Below the pieces are notes generated by a model. The model did no database searches, was not told the origin of the DNA, and saw only the letters and a list, made by a program, of their open reading frames with translations. From NCBI GenBank assembly GCA_025963265.1, contig JAOPUY010000203.1, positions 1 to 5,548 of the forward strand: a stretch of DNA of 5,548 nt, read 5' to 3'. Shown here piece by piece: positions 1-5,548 of the stretch. The position numbers and the translations under genes are program-made. The stretch is from Frankiales bacterium. Its GTDB lineage: Bacteria; Actinomycetota; Actinomycetes; Mycobacteriales; Jatrophihabitantaceae. Position 1 is the first letter of the stretch. The number at the start of each line of letters is the position of its first letter.

Positions 1-569
1 CGCGGGTCATTGATCCGGCTGCGCAGCCGGCGGGTCTGCTCGTCCGGACCCACCTCGAGCCAGTACTTGATGAGCAGGATCCCCGAGTCGATGATCCACT
101 GTTCGACGGCCGGAGCCAGCTCGAGGAAGCGGTCCGTCTCCTCCGGGGTGCAGAAACCCATGACGCGCTCCACGCCGGCTCGGTTGTACCAGCTGCGATC
201 GAAGATCACGACCTCGCCGGCCGCGGGAAAGTGCGTGAGGTAACGCTGCACATACATCTGCGACTTCTCGCGCTCATTCGGAGCCGGCAGCGCCACAACT
301 CGGAACACCCGGGGACTCACGCGTTCGGTGATCCGTTTGATCGTGCCGCCCTTGCCGGCGGTGTCCCGGCCCTCGAACACGATGCAGATCTTGGCGCCGT
401 TCGACTTGACCCACTCCTGCATCGCGACGAGCTCGCCGTGCAGTTTGCGCATCTCGCGCTCATACCGCTTGCGGCTCATCTTCGGCGGCTTCGCATCGAC
501 AGCGGAGTTGGCTACCTCCGAGGCACTGCGGTCGCGTTGGTGCTTGTGGTGCTTCTTCTTCTTCGCCAT
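1..569 (-). CDS. ppk2: Polyphosphate kinase 2 (PPK2), class I-like, 3' end outside the window
   Basis: Cytosolic enzyme of the PPK2 family, which moves phosphate between polyphosphate and nucleotides; single-domain class I members mainly convert NDP to NTP. The 189 visible residues contain the family core: Walker A FEGRDTAGKGGT (65-76), the segment RVVALPAPNERE (90-101), the Walker B/lid stretch FDRSWYNRAGVERVMGFC (123-140, Asp124), and KYWLEV (168-173) followed by an arginine-rich helix ending at SRINDP. Full proteins of this type are about 270-300 residues, so roughly the last third, including the usual KLSPMD-type segment, lies beyond base 1. The first 14 residues are a Lys/His/Arg-rich tail. 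The ATG at 569 has a GGAGGG motif (580-585) ten bases upstream, inside the end of the ATPase gene, whose stop is five bases away. This suggests one transcript and coupled translation. Family assignment is firm. Class and nucleotide preference are inferred. Confidence 0.95.
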   Translation of the reverse strand, partial: MAKKKKHHKHQRDRSASEVANSAVDAKPPKMSRKRYEREMRKLHGELVAMQEWVKSNGAKICIVFEGRDTAGKGGTIKRITERVSPRVFRVVALPAPNEREKSQMYVQRYLTHFPAAGEVVIFDRSWYNRAGVERVMGFCTPEETDRFLELAPAVEQWIIDSGILLIKYWLEVGPDEQTRRLRSRINDP

Positions 570-574
570 GTCAG

Positions 575-3319
575 TCAGACCCTCCGACCTCGATCGATTC
601 GGGCAATGAGCTTGCCGAGCTCCCACAGCAGGAGCAGGGCGACTGGCGCCACGAGGGCCCACCCGAACTGCTGCAGGTTGAGCTCGGTGGTGTTGAGGAT
701 TCGGTTCAGGACCCCGACCTGCGTGATCAGCACCGCGAGCACAAACTCGCCCAGACTGACCAAGTTCAATTGCTTGCTGTCAAACGTGGACGGCGTCAGC
801 ACGCTTTCGGTTTCGCTGCGGCATTCGGCCGCGGCGACGATTAGACACAGTGCGAACGCCGTCAACGCGATCGATTGGCCGATCTGGACACTGTCGAAAT
901 GCCGAACGCCGAGTTCGATCAACAACAGCAGGCCAATGGTGAGCGCCAGCCCGACGAGGCCGACGGTGATCAGGAGCGGTCTCGTGAGCACGGACGCGCC
1001 CCGTGGTCGTGGGCGTCGGGCCATCAAGCCACTGATCGCCTGGTCGAAACCGAGCGCGAAGCCGAAGGGCGCGTTGACCACGAAATGAATCCAGAGCACC
1101 TGGGCCGGCGTGAATGGCTCGCTGTTCGCAATGTCGAACAGCGTCGCGCCGAGGAATGTCAGCACGAACACGACAAGCAGGACGAGCACGAAGCGGATGT
1201 ACTTCGTGAGGTTGTCATAGATCTTGCGTCCCTGCTCGACGGCGAACACGATCGTCGCGAAATTGTCGTCGGACAGGACCATGCGGCCGGCGTTCTTTGC
1301 GACTTCCGTCCCGCTCCCCATCGCGATGCCGATGTCGGCGGCTTTGATCGCGGGCGCGTCGTTGACCCCGTCGCCCGTCATGGCCACGACGTCGCCCTTC
1401 AGCTTCAGCGTGTTCGCCAGCAGCACCTTGTGCTCCGGGGCGACCCGACCCACCACGCCGATGGCCTCGATGCGGGTCAGGCGATCTTGCTCAGACAGCG
1501 CAGCGAAATCCGCGCCGAGGATCGCCTCGCCTGGGATGTCGAGCTGCCGGGCGATGGCCGCGCCGGTGATCACGTCGTCGCCGGTCACCATCCGAACCCG
1601 GATGTGTGCTGCCTGGGCGCTGGCGATCGCCGCCTTCGACTCCTCGCGGGGCGGATCAACCATACCGACCAGGCTCGTCATCTGCAGATCGGCAACGTAG
1701 CCGAGCAGGTCACCGTTCGGGTCGAAGGACCCCGGGGCTAGATCGCGCATCGCCGCGGCCATGACTCGTTCGCCCGCCCGCTCCATTCGCTCCATATGCT
1801 CGCGGCCGCGCTGGGCCAGGGCGCTGTCCCACGCTGTCGTTTCGCCGTCGCGCAGGGCCGTCGCGGCGCGCGACATCACCGCGGGCGCCGCACCCTTCAC
1901 AAAGCACCGCACCACGGGGCGGCCAGCCGAGTCGACCGCGTCGTTGAACGTGGCCATCAGCTTGTAGGTCGGGTCGAATGGCAAGGTCGCCAGCCGGGGC
2001 AGCCGCTCACGGCTGGAGTCGATGTCCAGGCCGGCCTTGCAACCCAGGACGAGCAATGCCCCTTCGGTCGGGTCGCCGACCACCTTGCCGTCGACGAGCT
2101 GGGCGTCGTTGGCGATCAGGTACGGCAGAATCGCCGACTCGATATCGCCGTTGGCTCCGACTGGGTGATGGACCGCACCCTCGAGGCCATACCCGACGCC
2201 GGAGATGGTGTACCGGTCGCCCGGATCGACCACCTCGACCGCCGTCATCTGGTTCATCGTCAGGGTGCCGGTCTTGTCGGAATTGATGGCCGAGGTAAAT
2301 CCCAACGTCTCCACCGAGGGCAGGTCCCTGACTATGGCGTTTCGTTTCGCAAGGTCGACTCCGCCCAGGGACAGGATCGTCTGGCTCACGGTTGGCAGCG
2401 CCTCCGGAATGGCGGCGATGGCCAGCGACACGACGCTGACGAACAGCGCGTCCCACGCTTCACCGCGGGCGCGGCCGAGCGCGAACATCACCACCATCGT
2501 GAGCCCGGCGGCCGCGGCGATCCACAACGTCAGCCGGTCAAGCTCTTTGGTGAGCGGCGAAGCCTCTCGGGTCGTGGCCGAGAGCATCCCAGAGATCTTG
2601 CCCAGCTCGGTGTCATTGCCGGTTCCGGTCACGATCATCGTCGCGCTGCCGTGGGTGACCGGGGTGTTCATGAAGGCCATGTTCGTCTGATCGCCTGGCC
2701 CGAGGTCGAGAGCTTCGCCGAGTTGGCCAATGGAGATGGTCTGGGCGTCCTTGGCCGCCGGCTCGCTCTCGCCGGTGAGCGCCGACTCGTCGATCTGCAG
2801 AGCGTTGGCCGAGATGAGGCGGCCGTCGGCCGGCACCTCGTCGCCCGCGGCGAGCAGCACCACGTCACCGACCACGACTTGCTCGGCCGGGATCTCTGAT
2901 TCGGCTCCGTCGCGGCGGACCCGCGCGGTCGCTTTCATCATCGACTTCAGCGCGTTCATAGCGCTTTCGGCCTTTCCCTCCTGCCGCAGACCGACAACCG
3001 CGTTGAGCAGAGTCAGCCCGACCAGGACGACCGCCGTGCCCCACTCCTTGATGAACAGGGACACGATCGCCGCCGCGACCAGGATGATCTGCATGTAGCT
3101 GCGGTACTGCTCGAGGAGCCGGAGCCAGCCCGGTTTCGGCGTCTCCTCCGGCAGGGTGTTCGGGCCATGTCGACCCAGCGATGCGGCCGCGGCGGCCGCG
3201 GTGAGCCCGACCGCCGGGTCGACGGCGAGCTCGGAGGCGACTTCGCTCGGCGATCGGGCATACCAGAGGCCAGCCGGTGCGGCCGGGCGCTGCGGATCGG
3301 CGCTGGTTTGGATCGACAT
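575..3319 (-). CDS. P-type cation-transporting ATPase (P2-like, ion unknown)
   Basis: Membrane pump of 914 residues that couples ATP hydrolysis to cation transport. Numbered from ATG 3319: N-terminal cation-ATPase domain (about 19-80); M1-M2 (about 70-111); actuator loop TGES (182-185); M4 with IPEALP (304-309); phosphorylation site DKTGTLT (Asp348); nucleotide-binding FDPTYK (Lys453) and KGA (Lys475); hinge TGD (579-581) and TGDGVND (648-654); then M5-M10 (about 707-904). All catalytic motifs are intact, so an active pump is expected. The layout matches SERCA/PacL/CtpF-type P2 ATPases. However, aligned by hand to SERCA, only M4 Glu306 of the Ca2+ ligands remains: M5 has Leu715 and Phe718, M6 has His745, Val748 and Asn749, M8 has Leu826. 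The transported ion should therefore not be called Ca2+. ATG 3319 has GGAGG five bases upstream. The in-frame TTG at 3337 has no such site and lies inside a dyad, so I reject it. First gene of a pair with PPK2. Confidence 0.93.
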   Translation of the reverse strand: MSIQTSADPQRPAAPAGLWYARSPSEVASELAVDPAVGLTAAAAAASLGRHGPNTLPEETPKPGWLRLLEQYRSYMQIILVAAAIVSLFIKEWGTAVVLVGLTLLNAVVGLRQEGKAESAMNALKSMMKATARVRRDGAESEIPAEQVVVGDVVLLAAGDEVPADGRLISANALQIDESALTGESEPAAKDAQTISIGQLGEALDLGPGDQTNMAFMNTPVTHGSATMIVTGTGNDTELGKISGMLSATTREASPLTKELDRLTLWIAAAAGLTMVVMFALGRARGEAWDALFVSVVSLAIAAIPEALPTVSQTILSLGGVDLAKRNAIVRDLPSVETLGFTSAINSDKTGTLTMNQMTAVEVVDPGDRYTISGVGYGLEGAVHHPVGANGDIESAILPYLIANDAQLVDGKVVGDPTEGALLVLGCKAGLDIDSSRERLPRLATLPFDPTYKLMATFNDAVDSAGRPVVRCFVKGAAPAVMSRAATALRDGETTAWDSALAQRGREHMERMERAGERVMAAAMRDLAPGSFDPNGDLLGYVADLQMTSLVGMVDPPREESKAAIASAQAAHIRVRMVTGDDVITGAAIARQLDIPGEAILGADFAALSEQDRLTRIEAIGVVGRVAPEHKVLLANTLKLKGDVVAMTGDGVNDAPAIKAADIGIAMGSGTEVAKNAGRMVLSDDNFATIVFAVEQGRKIYDNLTKYIRFVLVLLVVFVLTFLGATLFDIANSEPFTPAQVLWIHFVVNAPFGFALGFDQAISGLMARRPRPRGASVLTRPLLITVGLVGLALTIGLLLLIELGVRHFDSVQIGQSIALTAFALCLIVAAAECRSETESVLTPSTFDSKQLNLVSLGEFVLAVLITQVGVLNRILNTTELNLQQFGWALVAPVALLLLWELGKLIARIDRGRRV

Positions 3320-3324
3320 GGGGG

Positions 3325-3329
3325 CCTCC
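3325..3329 (-). promoter_or_regulatory. Shine-Dalgarno of the P-type ATPase
   Basis: GGAGG on the minus strand, five bases before ATG 3319. It decides the start in favour of that ATG over the upstream in-frame TTG at 3337. The last arm of the dyad at 3327-3350 covers three of its bases. Confidence 0.7.
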
Positions 3330-3350
3330 AGGGTCAAGATTGACCGCGGA
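3327..3350. promoter_or_regulatory. 24-bp dyad, candidate operator or RNA switch over the ATPase RBS
   Basis: The sequence reads TCC-N2-GGTCAA-GA-TTGACC-N2-GGA: a perfect 6-2-6 inverted repeat (3332-3345) whose symmetry resumes after two mismatched pairs with TCC/GGA outer arms. As DNA it has the shape of a site for a dimeric regulator. As the minus-strand 5' leader it could fold as GGUCA-AUCU-UGACC, with the outer UCC pairing to the GGA of the Shine-Dalgarno GGAGG. It lies 8-31 bases before the ATPase ATG. The regulator is unknown; I do not recognise the motif as a named box. Confidence 0.45.
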
Positions 3351-3472
3351 CTCGTGGGCGCTAGGAGCCTGCACTCGAATGGTCGATCCCGATCGCCCGA
3401 TTCGGCTCACCCGCTTTGGATGATGGGAAAGCCTCGGAGATCGGCAATTATCGTGGTCCGGAAGTCAGAGAC

Positions 3473-3489
3473 GGCCGGAAAGGCCGGCC
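3473..3489 (+). other. GC-rich hairpin in the 5' region of the small membrane protein gene
   Basis: GGCCGG, loop AAAGG, CCGGCC: a six-base perfect GC stem 44 bases before ATG 3534. No T-run follows, so it is not a classical terminator. It could be a leader-RNA stem or a protein site; in GC-rich DNA a stem this short can also arise by chance. Confidence 0.3.
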
Positions 3490-3533
3490 ACCGCGACGAT
3501 CGGCGATGACGAATGTCCGGAAGGTGACGCGCC

Positions 3534-3932
3534 ATGTTCAAAGATGAAGTCTGGCGGTTCTTCGCTGCGGCGATGCTCGGTCTCGCGGGAATCCTGCGCA
3601 TCTTCGACGCGGTCTGGGCATTTGCCTATAACGGAACACTGCCCAGCAACCTCGAAGGCGCGTTGTTCGGGCACAGCCTGAACACATATGGCTGGGTATA
3701 TCTGATCGTGGGAATCATCTTGATTGTCAGCTCCATCGCAGTGGTGATGGGATCAGACGCCGGCCGGTGGATAGGCATCATCGCCGCCGCCATCGGTGCG
3801 ATCAGCGCGATCTGGTGGATGCCCTACTACCCCGTGTGGTCGTTGACCTATATCGGGATCAGCGCCTTGGTGATCTACGGGCTCGTCGCCTACGGGGGAC
3901 GCGAGGCCTACGACGCCGCCAAGACGGCCTAG
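3534..3932 (+). CDS. Small four-helix membrane protein, DUF7144-like
   Basis: A 132-residue integral membrane protein with four hydrophobic segments, at about residues 7-31, 53-73, 79-98 and 101-120, and short polar ends. The second half has the pattern I associate with the actinobacterial DUF7144 membrane family: GWVYLIVGIILI (53-64), GRWIGIIAAAIGAIS (77-91) and the motif PYYPVWSL (97-104) before the last helix. No catalytic or metal-binding motif is visible, and the family has no function I can name. The start ATG has GGAAGG (3519-3524) nine bases upstream, a good ribosome-binding site. It is divergent from the ATPase and followed after 110 bp by the phosphatase gene on the same strand, so it could be co-regulated with either. 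The family call rests on recalled pattern, not a search; a small membrane protein is certain. Confidence 0.85.
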   Translation: MFKDEVWRFFAAAMLGLAGILRIFDAVWAFAYNGTLPSNLEGALFGHSLNTYGWVYLIVGIILIVSSIAVVMGSDAGRWIGIIAAAIGAISAIWWMPYYPVWSLTYIGISALVIYGLVAYGGREAYDAAKTA

Positions 3933-3962
3933 CGCGCGAGCCTCAACCACAGGCAGGCCGCG

Positions 3963-4046
3963 ATGGCGATGGCGCATTGCACCTTCGACCGCGCCCAGAC
4001 TCCCGCGGCGCCGGCGCGCCCGACTGTCGTCACGCCGCCCCCGTGA
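3963..4046 (+). CDS. Possible 27-residue leader peptide ending in Pro-Pro-Pro
   Basis: A short ORF starts at ATG 3963 (a second in-frame ATG is at 3969) and stops at TGA 4044-4046. The stop overlaps the GTG start of the downstream gene as GTGA, the arrangement used for translational coupling. The downstream GTG has no Shine-Dalgarno of its own, so re-initiation by ribosomes ending this ORF would explain how it is read. The peptide is Ala/Pro/Thr-rich and ends TPPP, and runs of proline slow ribosomes. Only a weak AGG lies before ATG 3963. Random ORFs of this size are common in GC-rich DNA, so this is a candidate only. Confidence 0.25.
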   Translation: MAMAHCTFDRAQTPAAPARPTVVTPPP

Positions 4047-5548
4047 GGGTGACTCGTGCGGGTTCGCTGACCGCGGAACCGGGCGTCACCTCGACAGCTG
4101 GACCCAACAAGAAGGCGAAAGCGAAGGCGCCACTCGCGGTGCTCCGAACCTGGCGTCCGACCGGGTCGCGGGTCCTGTCGCTGCTCATCAATGCGGTCAT
4201 GGCCGCCGGTGTCGTGTGGGTGGTGCTCGTGATCGCGCCGGGCATCACGTCGACCAGCGATCTTCAGATATTCCTCACGATCGTCGTACTGGCCGCGGTC
4301 TCGACGCTGCTTCGCCCGCTACTCGTGGCGATGGCTGCCCTCATGTCCCCAGTGGGCGCGTTGCTGGTCGGACTGTTCGCGCAAGCCGTTCTCACTTACC
4401 TGGCAATCTCCATCACTCCCGGCATATCTGTGTCGAGCTTCTGGTGGGCGCTGTTCGCCGCGTGGCTGACCGCAATGCTGACGACGCTGATCGCCTGGGT
4501 CGGCGACGCGGACGAGGCGGACGCCCTGATCGCCATAACCTTGCGTCAGGCCGCAGGTGAACGAGACCTGCCCCGGCGAGAGGACCAGCCTGGTGTGCTG
4601 TTCGTGCAGATTGACGGGTTGTCAGCGCCGCTGCTGAAGTGGTTGATCGTCGCCGGCAACCTGCCGACGTTGAGTCGTTGGGTCCGCGGTGGTAGCCATC
4701 GACTCGTCGAGTGGCACACCGGGATACCGTCCACCACGCCGGCGAGCCAGGCCGGCATCCTGCACGGCGGCGCGCGCCACGTTCCCGCCTTCCGCTGGTA
4801 TGAGAAGGAATCCGAACGTCTCGTCGTGACCAATCGGCCAGCTGACGCGGCCTATGTCGAGGCGATGATGAGCGATGGCGCCGGCCTGCTCAGCGGCGGT
4901 GGGGCGAGCATCAGCAACGTGTTCTCCGGGGACGCCGACTCAGCAGCGCTCACGTTCAGTCGAGTGTCTCGTCGGAACAAGGCATCTCGCGGATCCGCGC
5001 TATTCCTAGTGAGCCCGAATGGGCTCTCCCGCGCCCTGATCCTCACGGTTGGCGAGGTGGTGAAGGAGCTCTACCAGGCGCGCCGACAGCGTCGGCGCGA
5101 CATCCAGCCGCGCATCTCGCGGGCGGGTCCCTACGTAGCGCTGCGAGCCGCCACCAATGTCGTCTTGCGCGAGCTGAACACTGTCCTCATCGCCGAGCAG
5201 ATGGGACGCGGCGCCCCGGTCATCTACTGCGACTTCGTGGACTACGACGAGATCGCTCACCACGCCGGTCCGACCCGACCGGAATCGCTCGCCGCTCTGG
5301 TCGGCCTCGACCGCGTCATCAGTCGGTTGGAGCGCCTCGCCGCAGAAGGACCAAATCCGTACGAGATCGTACTGATCTCCGATCATGGGCAGAGCCAGGG
5401 CGCGACCTTCCGGCAACGCTACGGCGCAACGCTGGATGAGGTCGCGCGAAGCCTCATGTCCGGCCCGGTTTCCTCCGCCACCCATGCCGAACGGGTCGAG
5501 GAGTGGGGACCGATCAATGCGCTGATCACCGAGTTCACCTCGCAGAAC
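4043..5548 (+). CDS. Holin-IV/YvlD-like membrane domain fused to alkaline-phosphatase-superfamily domain, 3' end outside the window
   Basis: 502 residues are visible with no stop. A polar, Lys-rich start (PNKKAKAKAP, 21-30) precedes four membrane segments (about 43-66, 75-100, 102-124, 132-153). Their pattern, with LLRPLL (89-94), a PG turn (126-127) and SSFWWALFAAWL (131-142), resembles the mycobacterial four-TM holin superfamily IV/YvlD group. From about 184 comes a phosphatase/phosphodiesterase-type domain of the alkaline-phosphatase superfamily: LFVQIDGLS (186-194, metal ligand Asp191), IPSTTPASQAG (228-238, probable Thr nucleophile at 231 or 232), DYDEIAHHAGP (400-410, Asp402 and His406) and ISDHGQS (445-451, Asp447 and His448). 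Motif order and D-x3-H spacing fit nucleotide pyrophosphatase-like enzymes, with two metal ions expected. The substrate and the domain's side of the membrane are unknown. The final metal-binding His is probably outside the window. GTG 4043 is chosen because the frame upstream looks non-coding, but there is no Shine-Dalgarno; GTG 4049 is an alternative. Confidence 0.85.
   Translation, partial: MRVTRAGSLTAEPGVTSTAGPNKKAKAKAPLAVLRTWRPTGSRVLSLLINAVMAAGVVWVVLVIAPGITSTSDLQIFLTIVVLAAVSTLLRPLLVAMAALMSPVGALLVGLFAQAVLTYLAISITPGISVSSFWWALFAAWLTAMLTTLIAWVGDADEADALIAITLRQAAGERDLPRREDQPGVLFVQIDGLSAPLLKWLIVAGNLPTLSRWVRGGSHRLVEWHTGIPSTTPASQAGILHGGARHVPAFRWYEKESERLVVTNRPADAAYVEAMMSDGAGLLSGGGASISNVFSGDADSAALTFSRVSRRNKASRGSALFLVSPNGLSRALILTVGEVVKELYQARRQRRRDIQPRISRAGPYVALRAATNVVLRELNTVLIAEQMGRGAPVIYCDFVDYDEIAHHAGPTRPESLAALVGLDRVISRLERLAAEGPNPYEIVLISDHGQSQGATFRQRYGATLDEVARSLMSGPVSSATHAERVEEWGPINALITEFTSQN

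Larger units (their letters stand above)
3320..3533. promoter_or_regulatory. Divergent intergenic region between ATPase and small membrane protein
   Basis: These 214 bp must hold the promoters for the minus-strand ATPase-PPK2 unit and the plus-strand gene at 3534. A GATAAT-like hexamer on the minus strand (3447-3452) is a possible -10 element, but I see no well-spaced -35 partner on either strand, so no promoter is assigned. Other structure: the dyad at 3327-3350, a small 5-2-5 inverted repeat CGATC-CC-GATCG (3384-3395), a hairpin at 3473-3489, and the direct repeat GTCCGGAAG at 3456-3464 and 3515-3523. The second repeat copy runs into the ribosome-binding site of the plus-strand gene. Confidence 0.5.

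Noticed and set aside
231..1741. Plus-strand open frames of about 285-288 codons across the ATPase-PPK2 junction
   Set aside because: Antisense shadows of two well-supported genes, with no domain signals and compositions typical of frame artefacts.
1796..2899. Long plus-strand open frame of 367 codons opposite the ATPase gene
   Set aside because: Low-complexity Arg/Gly/His/Asp-rich translation with no recognisable domain; it mirrors the GC-biased codons of the clearly real ATPase on the other strand.
3182..3202. GCGGCCGC-type near-repeats inside the ATPase gene
   Set aside because: They encode an Ala tract in the N-terminal domain; alanine codon bias explains them.
3320..3533. DosR/DevR box, considered because some mycobacterial P-type ATPases (CtpF) belong to that regulon
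   Set aside because: No GGGAC...GTCCC palindrome of the known form is present; the clear dyad has GGTCAA/TTGACC arms instead.
3506..3547. 13-codon ORF overlapping the start of the gene at 3534
   Set aside because: Weak start context, and the downstream gene has its own good ribosome-binding site, so there is no need for coupling.
3926..3959. Possible terminator after the small membrane protein gene (GGCCT/AGGCC outer and GCCT/AGGC inner arms)
   Set aside because: Arms are only 4-5 bp, the outer pair is interrupted by nine unpaired bases, and there is no T-run.
4043..4500. Prophage or lysis module suggested by the holin-like segment
   Set aside because: No endolysin, phage structural, integrase or attachment-site signal is nearby; the segment is fused to a phosphatase domain and looks chromosomal.

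Overview
The window is GC-rich, with GTG starts and strongly GC-biased third codon positions. Its gene types (class I-like PPK2, DUF7144-like small membrane protein, holin-IV/phosphatase fusion) point to an actinobacterium, possibly a mycobacterium or relative. The taxonomic call is inferred from protein style only; there is no rRNA or other marker. No IS, CRISPR, tRNA, rRNA or phage structural gene is visible.

Layout: positions 1-3319 hold a two-gene minus-strand unit. The first gene is a P-type cation ATPase (575-3319). Five bases after its stop comes a polyphosphate kinase 2 gene (start at 569), whose 3' end leaves the window at base 1. A 214-bp divergent intergenic region (3320-3533) follows, carrying a 24-bp dyad over the ATPase ribosome-binding site and a GC hairpin. 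The plus strand then encodes a four-helix membrane protein (3534-3932), a 110-bp gap with a possible short leader ORF, and a large membrane protein (from 4043, open at the right edge). This last protein fuses a holin-IV/YvlD-like membrane domain to an alkaline-phosphatase-superfamily domain.

How the parts may work together: the minus-strand pair places an ATP-consuming ion pump beside an enzyme that exchanges phosphate between polyphosphate and nucleotides. Translation of the two is probably coupled. The plus-strand genes are membrane proteins, one with a metal-dependent phosphoryl-hydrolase fold. A shared theme of phosphate, ion and envelope homeostasis under stress is plausible but inferred from adjacency only.

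The points most worth following are: the pump's loss of nearly all canonical Ca2+-coordinating residues while it keeps its catalytic core; the pump-PPK2 coupling; the dyad that overlaps the pump's Shine-Dalgarno; the membrane-domain/phosphatase fusion; and a 27-codon leader ORF ending in Pro-Pro-Pro whose stop overlaps the fusion gene's GTG start.
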